Below are positions 22,114 to 34,640 of a stretch of DNA of 64,000 bases, one piece after another; positions within the stretch are counted from its first letter, which is position 1; every line of letters starts with the position of its first letter. Position numbers and translations under genes: made by a program. The notes beneath the pieces are model-generated. The model was not told where the DNA came from and did no database searches. It saw only the letters and a program-made list of their open reading frames with translations. Source of the stretch: Casuarina equisetifolia (taxonomy: Eukaryota; Streptophyta; Magnoliopsida; Fagales; Casuarinaceae). The DNA lies in NCBI GenBank assembly GCA_028551475.1, contig CM052354.1:29225258-29289257 (forward strand). Direction: 5' to 3'.

Positions 22114-22558
22114 TTCTCCCACTTGAGCTATATTAAACTGAAATTATGTACATCTTTACATTAATCCAGAAATAGTTCTTAACTAGAATCTAACCATATG
22201 AGATCTTAAACTCTGAATCACACCAGTAACTATATCTATTAAAAGATATAGCACCAATCATGACCACAAAATTTTCAATCTCTTAAAATGGATCAATTTG
22301 GTGATGTGGCAACTATATAACACTTAAACAATTTCTGTATGTGTTATTACTGTTGTCAGTCTAATTCTCTCTCCTTCGATAACAAAATGTCATCAGAGAA
22401 TTTACTTTATGGTTCCAATGAACCTTAACATATCTTGTACTTTATAACTCGAGTTAAACTTTATATGTTACAACATATCCTTATGGCTAACTAATTCCAG
22501 CCAATGCTTAAGGTATACTTTTACCTTAAGTCTTTTAAGAGAAGATTAAAAATTCCCA

Positions 22559-25500
22559 CTATACAAAAGCATCCCATGATGCCACTAAGCCCATGCTATT
22601 AACATGTCTTTCATAAACACAAGGGCTTAGACCTTTAGTAAGTGAATCAGCTATCATATCAACTGTACTAATCGACTCTACTTTAATTTCACCTTCCTTA
22701 ACCTTTTCCTTTATGGTTAAGTACTTTATGTCTATATGTTTGGACCCTCCTAGACTTTTGTTATTGTTAATAAACAATACTGCAGCTCTATTATCACAGT
22801 ATAACTTGATTGGTCTATTAACAAAATCGAAGCCTTGTAACTCTCTTATGAGGTTCTTTAGCCAAACAGCTTGAATGGATGTTCCATAGCATGTCATAAA
22901 TTCTGAATGCATGGTTGAAGATGTCATCATTGTCTGTTTTGAGCTTTTCCATGAAATGGCTCCTCCTGCCATCATAAACATATATCCTGATGTAAATTTC
23001 CCATCATCCTTACATCCAGCAAAATCTGAATTTGTATACCCAACCAGCTCTAGTTCTTCTACATGCTTGTAGGTCATCATACAATCTTTCGTTCTCTCTA
23101 AGTACCTTAAGACCTTCTTAACAGCTACCCAATGCTCTTGTCCAGGATTCGACTGATATCTTCCAAGAAGTCTTGTTATAAAAGCTATGTCAGGGCGCTT
23201 ACAAACTTGAGCATACATAATACTACCAAGCGCACTCGCATATGGTATATTCCTCATTAAGGCTTTCTCTTCTTCCATCTCAGGGCATTGATCTTTATTT
23301 AATTTACCACTCTTATAGATTGGCACTTTGCCTCCTTTACAATCTTCCATGTTATACCGTTCAAGAATTCGACTTATATATGCCTTTTGAGAAAGCTCCA
23401 ATAAACACTGAGAACGGTCCCTTTGAATTTTAATCCCTAAAACATAAGTTGCTTCACCGAGATCCTTCATATCAAACTGAGTTGACAATAATTCTTTAGT
23501 CTCATGAAGTAACGTTTGACTATTACTTACAAGCAAAATGTCATCCACATAAAGGACAAGAAAGATCGGAGTGCTCCCACTAATCTTGGTGTATATACAA
23601 CGATCTACTCTACTCTCCACAAAACGACATGAAGTGATAAAACTATCAAACCTTATGTACCACTATCTAGAAGCTTGCTTTAAACCATAAATAGACTTCT
23701 TAAGTCTACAAACAAGTTTTTCCCCTCCTTTCATTTCAAAACCTTCAGGCTGTTTCATATACACTGTTTCATCTAGAGTTCCATTCAGAAAAGCAATTTT
23801 AACATCCATTTGGTGTAATTCCATATCAAAATGGGCTACTAGAGCCATTACAATTCTAAAAGAATCTTTAGAAGAGACTGGAGAAAAAGTTTCATTATAA
23901 TCTATTCCTTCTTTCTGTGTGAAACATTTTGCTACTAATCTAGCTTTAAACCTTTCAACTTGCCCAGTAGAACTCCTTTTAGTCTTATATACCCATTTAC
24001 AACCAACAGGTTTATAACCTTCAGGTAACTCAACTAGTTCCCAAACATCATTATGCTTCATAGATTGCATTTCATCTTGCATTGCATCTAACCACAACTT
24101 CGCTTGAGAACTTGATATTGCTTCTGTATATGTTATTGGATCCTTCATAACTCCTATATCATAATCATGTTCACCCAAATAAATTAAATAATCTGGATGA
24201 ATTACAGATCTTCTTCCTCTAGTTGACCTTTGAAGTATAGGTTCAGGATCTTGATTCTGTACTTGATGTTCCACAACTGGATCTATAACAAATGATGAAG
24301 GCTCAGAAGTCCTTACAGTTGGTATTATAGGCAATTCTATTGCTTGAGTAGGTAAAGAAAACGTCACAGACGTGCCTACTTCATCTGCATCCTGAATTGG
24401 TGAAGGAGTACTTCCATCATTTTTCGCTACATCAAGCTCCAAAAACTTTGCAGTTTGAGACTCTACAATTCTAGTTCCTTCAGATGGGTTATAAAAACGA
24501 TATCCCTTAGAATGATCAGGATAAGATACAAAGTAACATCTTGTAGTCCTTAAATCCAACTTACCTAGAGTTGGATTATACAATCTTACTTCTGCAGGAC
24601 ATCCCCTAACTCTTAAATGGTTTAAACTAGGTACACGACCAGTCCACAACTCAAACGGTGTAAGCGGAACAACTTTTGTGGGTACTCGATTGAGTATATA
24701 AAGAGCTGTTTTCAAAGCTTCTCCCCATAAGAAACCAGGTAAATTGGTTCTATTGACCATACTTCTCACCATATCCATAAGAGTCCTGTTACATCTTTCA
24801 GCTACACCATTTTGTTCAGGACTCCCTAGTATTGTAAATTAAGCAACTATTCCCGAGTTTTCTAAATATTGAGCAAACGAGCCTTTAAGCTGTCCAGCAT
24901 CGCCATGTTTGCCATAATATTCTCCCCCTCTATCTGATCTAACAACCTTGATTATTTTTCCCAACTGTTTTTCGACTTTAGTCTTGAAAATCTTGAATTT
25001 ATCAAGAGACTCAGACTTTTCCTTAATCAAATACATGTAACCATAACGAGAAAAATCATCTATAAATGTAATAAAATATACATTTCTACGTAAGGTTGAT
25101 GTATAAGGTCCACTGATATCAGTGTGTATAATCTCTAAGAGATCATAACTGTGATTTGCAGTCTTTTTCTTTATCTTGACCATTTTGCCTCTACAACAAT
25201 CAACACATGTCTCTAGATCATCTTTAAGAGGAGGAAGAATGTTAGACTTTATCAATCTATCCACCCTTTCTCTAGAAATGTGACCAAGTCTTTTATGCCA
25301 TAACATGTATGATTGCTCTTTAGATAAAGACCTTTTGAGAACAACCTTTTCAATATTATAGACATTATAGGGAGATAAACTTAATTGATATAAACCATAT
25401 GATAAAACACAAGATCCAACTTTATTTGAATTGTAAAACAAAATAATCATTGAATTCTTTATTTCAAATGCATAACCATCTATGTCTAAAACAGAAACAG

Positions 25501-26610
25501 AAATTAAATTTCGTCTAAACGACGGTACATAAAAAGTGTTCTTTAATAACATTTGAAAACCAGAATCTAATGTTAAAATAATATCTCCCACAAAGTCTAT
25601 AGGGACTGTAGCATTATTCCCAACTGTAAGCCATAGTTCATCTTTACTTGGTCTCCGTTTGATTATGAACCCCTGAATGGTAAAAGCAACATGATTAGTT
25701 GCACCAGTATCTAGCCATCAAGAACTTGATGGGGCTACAAATATATTAGATTCACAAACAAAAACCAAAGAACTATTACCTGCTGGCTTGCGCTTTTAAA
25801 GCTAAGATTTATATTTGTTACACTCTTTCTTCATGTGACCTTTCTTCTTACAGAAGAAGCAATGATCACTCTCTTTCTTAAAGAGTGTTTTCTTTACGCC
25901 ACCTTTATGACCAAATGAACTATCATTCTTAGAGGTTGAAGGAATACCTAGATGACTTAGTGCAGCTGCTCTTCTTACTTTCCCCACATTTGAATTGGGA
26001 GAATACATTACCATATGCGACTTCTCTCGCTTCAATTTCTCTTCCCCAGCTACTACTTTAGCAATCAAATCATTAAAAGACCAACTCTCCTCTTGATTAT
26101 TATAGGCAGTCTTAATTATTCCAAATTCAGGAGGAAGCGAATTCAGTGCATGATGGACAACACATGCATCAGGGAGTGCAACATCCAAAGCCTTAAGCTT
26201 TGTTTGGTAATCTACCATTCTGATGATGTAATCTCTTACATCACCAGCTCCATCATACCTCATGGCATATAATGCCTGAAGAAGCTACCCTGTTTCAGCA
26301 TTTGAAGATACCTTATACCTGCTCTCTACAGCTTCCATAAATGCCTTAGCAGTACCATCCACAGGTAACCCACTCTTAAGATGATCCATGATTGACCTCT
26401 TCATGGACAATAAACAAATCCGATTACTCCTTATCCATGATTCAAAAGTTTTCTTTTGCTCTTCAGTACTCTCTACAGTAAGAGCAGCTGGCTATTTTGT
26501 AATGAAAGCAGAATGAACATCTGCCATCTCCATTGCGAACATAATATTCTCTTTCCATCTTTTAAAGTTCACACCCGTAAGTGTCTAAATAGTTATCATT
26601 TGGTTGTTGA
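22559..26610 (-). pseudogene. Copia Gag-Pol polyprotein, nonsense-riddled
   Basis: One frame throughout. Gag from about 26610 (FKRWKENIMFAMEMADV) with zinc knuckle CFFCKKKGHMKKEC at about 25810-25855; protease motif DTGAT near 25710; integrase with HKRLGH, HTDISGP, FIDDFSRYG and RSDRGGEY (24840-25300); reverse transcriptase with [18 protein letters not shown] and YVDD (about 23545); RNase H with CDNRAAV; C-terminus near 22559. In-frame stops occur near 26587, 26493, 26285-26287, 25802-25804, 25796-25798, 25723, 24839-24841 and 23663-23665. No frameshift was noticed. The element cannot make its own polyprotein. Confidence 0.9.
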
Positions 26611-26859
26611 TAGGAAAGGTGACTGAAAGCGAGCTAATACAACATTAGTAATATACGAGTACTATATAAGTACAATCACATACTTGGAGATTCACAAACT
26701 CTATCATGTAAACACCTTTGGGCAAAATACATAACAAATCAATGTAAAAATCTCAGCATAGTAAAGGCCATGAGAATATTCTAATTTTCATAATCTACCA
26801 CCTTTGGGTGTATAGACTAATCAAATTAATCTAAACACATGCATTTTAACTATGCAGCT

Positions 26860-28136
26860 TGATAACTCTATTTTTATAGAGTTATTTTACCTATTTTTTA
26901 GGTAATAAATAATACAATGCTTATGAGAAAATATTTGAACTCCTCTTATTTATTTGAATTTGTCTTGTTTTTGTAGCACAAGGAGATAAGGAGAAAAGGG
27001 ATGAACATGAAGAACCTTATGCTTATTGTGTGGCAAAATTGTAATATCAAGATTAAGAGAGTCAAGATGGGCTTGGGCTTTGGATGATTGTTATTAGATT
27101 TTCTATTGTTGTTGGGTTTTCTAAATAAATAGAAAACCCAGTTATGTTAGGAATTTAAGTCTCAATTAATTTAGGAGTTCAAAACCCAATTATTTTAGGT
27201 CTCTAAAACCCAATCGTTTTAGGTCTTTAAAACCCAATTCTACTAGGATAGGAGATAGGTCTAAACCTAAACCCTATTTAAGAGAAGAGAAGAGGCAAAA
27301 GAAGAGGGGAGGAGGAAATTAAGCACAACTCAAGAAAGAAGCCAAGAATTCAAGGTTTTCTTGAAGAGAAGACAAAAAGGGTGACAGACTTCTTGTTCTT
27401 GGATTCTAGATGCCTTCTTTATTTCTTATTACCATTCTTCCTCATTATTTCTTTATGTTTTAGTTTATTTTTGTTAGAGCTACGATGTAACCTAATTATG
27501 ATAGTATGAATCTTATGATTATTATGTTTTGCAAGATATTTTATTTATGTGAAGTTATATATTACGGAGTTTAATGCTTTTAGGTGATTAGCTACCACTT
27601 AGATGACTTGATTTGCATGTTAAAGACCAACAGGAAATAGCATGCAGTTGCTTCTTGTAATATGTAACCATAGATTAAATATGGATAGACATATACCATA
27701 TTGTTTGTGTGGCTTTCGGTGTAAACTGGGAATATTCATAGATCCTAATGCATTTGGTTTGTTTCAATTCACATATAGAGATATAGTGAATTAATGAACT
27801 AAGTAGGTTTGCTATACCTAGACATAGGATAGTAAATAAATTAGGAAATTCCTTCATCACATAGATATTATCTCTCTTGCAAGTATAAATAATCAATATT
27901 AGTACCTAGTAATTATGGTGAAGTCATATGCTCTAACATATTTCTTTTATTAAGTTTTCTTAGACTTAGTTAGTTAATCTATCATCCATCAATTTGGTTT
28001 GCTAGATAAATTCTAAGAGTTATTCACCGTTAGTAATTAGTTAGTCTAGTAATCACCAATCTCTGTGGGACAATATCTTTCTTATCATTATATTACTTGT
28101 TCGACATGTTCACTTGCATTTAGATTTCACTGAACA
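26860..28136 (+). repeat. 5' LTR of the nested gypsy element
   Basis: 1277 bp, TGATAACTC to TGAACA, ending 6 nt before the tRNA-Asp primer-binding site. Confidence 0.92.
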
Positions 28137-28381
28137 AGTTTTTGGCGCCGTTGCCGGGGATTGGTTGTTTTACTACTGATTAATATTAATACCGAATAAT
28201 TTTTAGGTTTAATCTAGCTTTTATTTTCCTTTAAATTTTTTTTTTATTCTTTAAAAATAAAAAAAAATCATTTCTTTTAATTCTTGAAAAATAAAAAAAA
28301 AATTGTTTCTTTTAATTCTTGAAAAACAAAAGGAAAAAAATCTTTGTTAAGTTGTTGTTGTTGAAAGATTAAGTAACAAGG

Positions 28382-30028
28382 ATGGAGAGATATGATGATA
28401 CATATAGACTTTTAAAAGATTATGTTGCACCAACATTTTGGAATGCTACATCAAACATTAGGCTTGCAAATCAGGCAAATAACTTTGAGATCAAGCCTGT
28501 GCTCATCAAGATGCTTCAAAAATCTGTGCAATATAGTGGGCTACCAAATAAGGATCCAAATGCTCACATTGAAGCATTCCTTGAATTTTGTGACATGATT
28601 GGAGATCATGGAGTTACAGAAGATGTTATTAGGTTGAAACTATTTCCATTTTCTCTTAGAGATACAGCTAAAAATTGGTTCTTTTCTCTTTCTGCAGGAT
28701 TGATTACTACATGGGATGATTTGGCTCATAAATTTCTTAGTAAGTTCTTTCCTTTGGCAAAATCTGTAAAAATGCATAACGATATTACTACTTTTATGCA
28801 GATGGACAATGAATCAGTGTATGAAGCTTGGGAAAGATTCAAGGAACTTATGAGGAAATGTCCAGATCATGGACTACCCATTTGGTTACAAGTACAAACT
28901 TTTTATGATAGGTGTAGTACAAATCTTCGTTTTGTAATTGATACAGCTGTAGGAGGGGATTTGCACAGCAAAACTGCAGAAGAGGCGTATAACCTTTTGG
29001 AGGAAATGTCAGTCAATAGCTATCAATGGTCTACTAAGAGGCTACCAATGCATCAAGCAAGTGGAGTCCATGAAGTAGATATCTTCACCATAATGTCTAC
29101 ACAATTAGAAGTGCTCAATGAGAAGATAGACAACCTAAATACTCCAGTTGTGAGACATCAAAGTAGATCATATGAATTTTGTGGTGGAGCACATGAGAGC
29201 ACAGAATGTCAAGTAGGTAACCCTAATGCTCATTATAATGATTATGCTAATTTTGTTGAAATTCCTAGCAGGTCACAAAATGATTATTACTCAAATATGT
29301 ACAATCTGGGATGGCACAACCATCAAACTTTTTCATGGAGTAACCCAAGTGAAATGAGACTGCAACCAACATTTTGGCAAACAGAAGAGGTGAAACCTAA
29401 CTACGAGAACATGATTAGTGAGCTAGCCAGCACCACACAGAACTTTACAGAGAGGATTGAAGCAAGATTTCAGAATCAAGAAGCGAGTTTTTAGAGACAA
29501 GAAGCTTCAATCCGAAAATTAGAGGTGCAGATGAGTCAGCTCATTAGTATGATCTCAAAGAATCAGGAGGGTCCTTTGCCTAGTGATATAGAGAAAAGTC
29601 TTGAAGATACCATAGAGGCAACAACCCCAACATGTGGCAAGCAAGTAGAAGAAGTTGATGTTGACAAGGAGAGTCTCAATGATAATGATAAAGATGTCAG
29701 CATACAACTTGAAGAGGCACCTAGGAGCAACCTTGTTCCAGAAAATCCTATGTCCTTTATGCCTCCAACTCCATCTCCCCAAAGATTCCAGCAACACGTA
29801 AAAGATAAGCAGTTTTTGGAATCCCTTTATATATCTTTAAAATTGCACATTAACATTTCTTTTGTAGGTGTTCCAGTTCAAATATCTAGTTGTGCAAAAT
29901 TGTTGAACGAGATACTAGAGAACAAAAGGAAGTTAGAAGTATATGAGACAGTTGTGCTTATTGAAGAATGCTTAACAATCAAACGACACAAGCTGTCTCC
30001 TAAACTATTAGAGTTTCATCCTCCTTAA
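28382..30028 (+). pseudogene. Gypsy gag open frame with one internal stop
   Basis: Starts at ATG 28382. The retrotransposon gag core is visible (HIEAFLEFCDMIG, IRLKLFPFSLRDTAKNWF, WDDLAHKFLSKFFP, ESVYEAWERFKEL). A knuckle-like CGGAHESTECQ lies near 29180-29215. An in-frame TAG at 29492-29494 divides it; the same frame continues to TAA at 30026-30028 and ends in HKLSPKLLEFHPP, where related elements would continue into protease. Apart from the single stop it is well preserved. Gag would package the element RNA into particles, but enzymes must come from another element. Confidence 0.82.
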
Positions 30029-31602
30029 GCAACAACATCCAGGATAGTTTGGCTGAAAACTATAAAGCAAGCGTTTCTTGGGAGGCAACCCAAGCAATTT
30101 CGTTTTAGTCTTTTCATTAGAAGTTTTGTCACCACCATCTCCTCAGAGCTCTACATGGATATGACTTACAATCAAGGGAGTTTTCTCATTCCTATTCCTT
30201 CATTATTATTGTTTTCTTTTCTTTTTACATTGAGGACAATGCTTTATTCAAGTTTGGGGGTAGGGAAAGAACCTTTGTGCTAAATTTGATTAAAAGAAAT
30301 TTTATGTCATGATTACATCCCATGTTGTGAATTCTTGGTGATTCTTTGGAAGATATAGATTTTGTTCAAACCTGCAATTATAGTGTGAGTTAAGTGTGAT
30401 TTTGATTATGTTGATCCACCTATTGAGCACTAAAAGTCCTTTATTTTTGAAATTGTGTGTATCTCTAGAGAACATTCATGTGAAGTATGTGATTTTCTTA
30501 TATCTCACTTGAATCTTAGAATTTGTTTGATTTTCTCTTGAGGCGAAATCCTAAGCTGCATCTAATTGAGAAAATGATTTAGGCCATTCTTTGGATCGTT
30601 TGAGCCTTTCAAGCCAACCTTATTTATTTATCACCAATCACCCCGCTGAGCCTTGATTCATATCCATTTTTTTTGTTTAACACCCACATATATATACCCT
30701 TGAGCCTTTGACAAATTATCTTTTCGTCCTACACCTTTGAACATATTGATTTTTAGGATATAAGTTTATTTGAGTGAAGAGAAGTTGAGGGGAAGGATGT
30801 TGATTGCAATGATTATGTAGCATAATATGTTGCTTTTGTGAATGCACAAAAAAAAAAAAAGCAACATCTGTCCAAGAATAGAATTCTCTTATTGCTTATT
30901 GTCAAATTCAAGCAACTAAAGGTTCAATAATTGACTTTTGCATAGTAGTTGGATGTCATCAACAAGATAAGATTATAATGGTTACATTTCTAGTCCTACT
31001 ACTTGCTTTATGATTGCAAGCATGATTGTGACTTTTGTGAGTGTCAAAATCCAAGTGAAATCAAGTATTTTTGAGAAAAAAATAAATGAGAGAAATGGTG
31101 ATAGAAAGATCATTTGCGAAAAAAAAAGCAAAAAAAGGAAGTGACAAAAGCTCAAATTAGATCATAGAAAGCAATGTGTTCATGGGTGAATTTAGCCTAA
31201 ATGACTTTCATCTTACCCCTAGCCCAGCCTTACATTACAAGCTTATAAAAGTCCTATTGATTTTTGATTAGATGATTGGCTTACATTAGTGGAGAGAGGA
31301 ATGAAAAGCAAACCTATGAGGTTTGGTTAAAGATTTTGAGAGATTGCATATTAATATGAATTTATTTGGAGTGCATATAGTTGAAAAGATGAGGACTCAC
31401 ACACACACACACGCGCGGTCAACATAGTTAAGAGTCTATCTTATCTTATGAAACAATTGTGGTGTTTGGATGAAAGCTATATTTTTCTTTGAATTGTTAA
31501 GTTGAGCAATTATGGGAGAATATCATGAAGGGGTTTTATCTAAAACATATATTGTTTATTGCCTTTGATAGAGGACTAGCAAAATGTTAAGTTTGGGGGT
31601 AT
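30029..31602 (+). other. Non-coding 3' internal region of the gypsy element
   Basis: No pol motifs. It contains the short inverted repeat CTTGGGAGGCAACCCAAG (about 30077-30094), a purine tract TTTGGGGGTAGGGAAAG (about 30255), an A-run near 30848, and a (CA)n microsatellite at 31398-31412. The normal pol region appears to have been deleted between the end of gag and this segment. Confidence 0.7.
31398..31412. repeat. (CA)n microsatellite
   Basis: Short CA run followed by CGCGCG inside the gypsy element. Confidence 0.8.
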
Positions 31603-32879
31603 TGATAACTCTATTTTTATAGAGTTAGTTTACCTATTTTTTAGGTAATAAATAATACAATGTTTATGAGAAAATATTTGAACTCCTCTTATTTATTTGA
31701 ATTTGTCTTGTTTTTGTAGCACAAGGAGGTAAGGAGAAAAGGGATGAACATGAAGAACCTTATGCTTATTGTGTGGCAAAATTGTAATATCAAGATTAAG
31801 AGAGTCAAGATGGGCTTGGGCTTTGGATGATTGTTATTAGATTTTCTATTGTTGTTGGGTTTTCTAAATAAATAGAAAATCCAGTCATGTTAGGAATTCA
31901 AGTCTCAATTAATTTAGGAGTTCAAAACCCAATTATTTTAGGTCTCTAAAACCCAATTGTTTTAGGTCTCTAAAACCCAATTCTACTAGGATAGGAGATA
32001 AGTCTAAACTTAAACCCTATTTAAGAGAAGAGAAGAGGCAAAAGAAGAGGGGAGGAGGAAATTGCGCACAACTCAAGAAAGAAGCTAAGAATTCAAGGTT
32101 TTCTTGAAGAGAAGACAAAAAGGGTGACAGACTTCTTGTTCTTGGATTCCAGATGCCTTCTTTATTTCTTATTACCATTCTTCCTCATTATTTCTTTATG
32201 TTTTAGTTTATTTTTGTTAGAGCTACGATGTAACCTAATTATGATAGTATGAATCTTATGATTATTATGTTTTGTAAGATATTTTATTTATGTGAAGTTA
32301 TATATTACGGAGTTTAATGCTTTTAGGTGATTAGCTACCACTTAGATGACTTGATTTGCATGTTAAAGACCGACAGGAAATAGCATGCAGTTGCTTCTTG
32401 TAATATGTAACCATAGATTAAATATGGATAGACATATACCATATTGTTTGTGTGGCTTTCGGTGTAAACTGGGAATATTCATAGATCCTAATGCATTTGG
32501 TTTGTTTCAATTCACATATAGAGATATAGTGAATTAATGAACTAAGTAGGTTTGCTATACCTAGACATAGGATAGTAAATAAATTAGGAAATTCCGTCAT
32601 CACATAGATATTATCTCTCTTGAAAGCATAAATAATCAATATTAGTACCTAGTAATTATGGTGAAGTCATATGCTCTAACATATTTCTTTTATTAAGTTT
32701 TCTTAGACTTAGTTAGTTAATCTATCATCCATCAATTTGGTTTGCTAGATAAATTCTAGGAGTTATTCACCGTTAATAATTAATTGGTCTAGTAATCACC
32801 AATCTTTGTGGGACGATATCTTTCTTATCATTATATTACTTGTTCGACATGTTCACTTGCATTTAGATTTCACCGAACA
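31603..32879 (+). repeat. 3' LTR of the nested gypsy element
   Basis: 1277 bp, same length as the 5' LTR with about 26 substitutions by eye and no length change overall. Confidence 0.92.
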
Positions 32880-32884
32880 CAGCT

Positions 32885-34191
32885 CTTTATGTTCTAATAT
32901 ATAATCACCTCCTTTGGGAGTATAACTATACACTAAAACGAAAACGTCCCCATCCGCATGAGAAAACTTCTTAAACACAATTAAGTTGTGCCACTTTGGC
33001 AGTCACAACCTAATTGGATCATTCTTATATTGCGGGACATGCTTTATGTACTCATTAGAATATGAATTTACACTTTAACAAACTCAACTAAATGCATGCT
33101 TCAATTACATATACTATAATAGCATACAAAGTATGTTTATAAACAAACTTAAGCATGATAGAAAATAAACAACATTTCAACATACATGCTCCAAACTTTA
33201 AAGCATCAAAAGAGACTGAAAAGGTATATAAAACATATCATATAATATATCAAAATGTTCTTTATTTAAAAATACACATTTTGATTCAAATCAGACTCAA
33301 TTTGGACCACCCACGCGCTCTCACGCGTTAGTCAAAGTTGCTGGTCAAAATGGTTGACTTTGTTTTTAACCGTTGATCAGGTCAGGTTGACCCGTTGACG
33401 AGGTCGGGTTAAGCCATTGACCGAGTTAAGCCCATGGACCCGAATGGGTCAGACCAGGTGGACCCAAATGGGCCAAACCTGTGGGCCTGATTGGGCCGAA
33501 CCGGTGACCCGATCTGGATAGGCCGAATCGGTCCAACCCCGATGGGCCAAGCCAGCCCGACCCAAATGGGTCAGACCATCCTACTCGGGTCCAGCTCGGT
33601 TGGGTCCAGACCCGGATGACCCGTGAAGCGGGTCAATCCTGCTATTCGGGTCAAAAACGACCTGAACAGAACCCGAACAAACCGCGAACGTTTCCGTTCG
33701 TGATTCACAAATTCGTGCAAAATTAGCATGAAATTTGCACTGATTCCGGCACAAATTTGCCAGAAAGCTATAAAAACATGTTGTTTTGGCCGATCAAACC
33801 ACAAAAATGACCCAAATTTGAACCAAAAATGTTAGGTTTTGGGAAAAAATGAAAATGGACTCAAAAATGCAATTTTGGTGCTAAAAGTTCATGTAGAACT
33901 GTAGATCGCTCTGCATAGAAGCCGATTGTGGGGAGAAACATCTCAATCGAATTAAAATTTCATCAAATTTTGCCCGATTAAGAGATTTTGGATTTTTGCA
34001 ATTTGAAAGTTTCAAAAATTACTGTTTGAACCCAAATAATCCAAAAATTGTTTCACCAAATCACAAAAACACCCAAATGTTCAGTAAATCACATTTTGAA
34101 CCAAACAGAAAACAAAAAAAAATGATTTTGTAAACCAAATAAAAATCAAAACCGGATTTTAAACCTCATCTACGAATGCTCTGATACCGCA
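32885..34191 (-). other. 5' leader of the copia element with GGGTC/GGGCC-rich stretch
   Basis: Part of the copia element between its 5' LTR and the gypsy insertion. At 33340-33680 it carries a GC-rich run of degenerate short motifs (GGGTCAGACC, GGGCCGAACCGG, GACCCG) in otherwise AT-rich DNA. No coding frame. The PBS lies at 34179-34188. Confidence 0.7.
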
Positions 34192-34640
34192 TGTTAGATA
34201 AGAAACTTTATAGGATCTGCGTAGACAAATCTAAAACACCGTTTATATGATTTTGATTTAGCAAACAAATAGAAATTGGATAGATAGAAACATACCGCTT
34301 TTGCGATCTATTCTCACGTTGTCGTAAACCCAATAATGCTTCTTCGAATTCGAGCTTAGGCAAATATCCTTTATTCTCATAAGAATCACTAGCTCGATGA
34401 GAGAACCTAGGTTTCGCCTCTTTTGTGAAAAGTAACCTTTATGAAACCCTAAGAACATTACGAATTTATATGAGCTAGAGGATAAGACCTAGCCTTACCT
34501 TATGTGCAACCCAATAGGCCTACTCATCACGGTCCTATTTGGTTAGCCACGACCCACATCAGCCAGTCCATATTTAAAACTCTCATGGACCAACATAATA
34601 TAGCCCACTTAAGTAAGCTTAAATAAAAATTAAGCTAACA
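34192..34640 (-). repeat. 5' LTR of the copia element
   Basis: 449 bp, TGTTAGATAAG to AGCTAACA, with the primer-binding site directly adjoining on the internal side. Confidence 0.92.

Larger units (their letters stand above)
26860..32879 (+). mobile_element. Nested Ty3-gypsy element with gag but no pol (TR-GAG-like)
   Basis: Flanked by CAGCT (26855-26859 and 32880-32884), inserted between the gag region and 5' leader of the copia element. LTRs of 1277 bp (TGATAAC to GAACA) at 26860-28136 and 31603-32879. The PBS TGGCGCCGTTGCCGGGGA (28143-28160) complements the 3' end of tRNA-Asp. A purine tract AGTTTGGGGGTAT precedes the 3' LTR. Only gag is present; the internal region is about 3.5 kb, and no protease, reverse transcriptase, RNase H or integrase motif was found. 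The LTRs differ by about 26 positions by eye (about 2 percent), so it is younger than its copia host. PBS and gag type resemble the Athila/Tat branch. Confidence 0.92.
21665..34640 (-). mobile_element. Ty1-copia LTR retrotransposon with a nested gypsy element
   Basis: Flanked by AGACC (21660-21664 and 34641-34645). LTRs of 449 bp at both ends (TGTTAG to CTAACA). On the minus strand the 5' LTR is at 34192-34640, followed by a PBS matching initiator tRNA-Met (GGTATCAGAGC, 34179-34188 reversed); a purine tract (AAGTGGGAGAA) precedes the 3' LTR. Coding order gag, protease, integrase, reverse transcriptase, RNase H identifies copia. The LTRs differ by about 25 positions by eye (about 5.6 percent). 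The element interrupts an NB-LRR pseudogene and is itself interrupted at 26860-32879. Without the nested insertion it would be about 6.9 kb. Confidence 0.94.

Noticed and set aside
27675-27896. Duplicate 73-codon minus-strand frames (also 32418-32639)
   Set aside because: They are the same place in the two gypsy LTRs; no known LTR protein is encoded there.
30029-31602. Hidden pol region in the gypsy element
   Set aside because: No protease, reverse transcriptase, RNase H or integrase motif appears in any frame, and the length is far too short.
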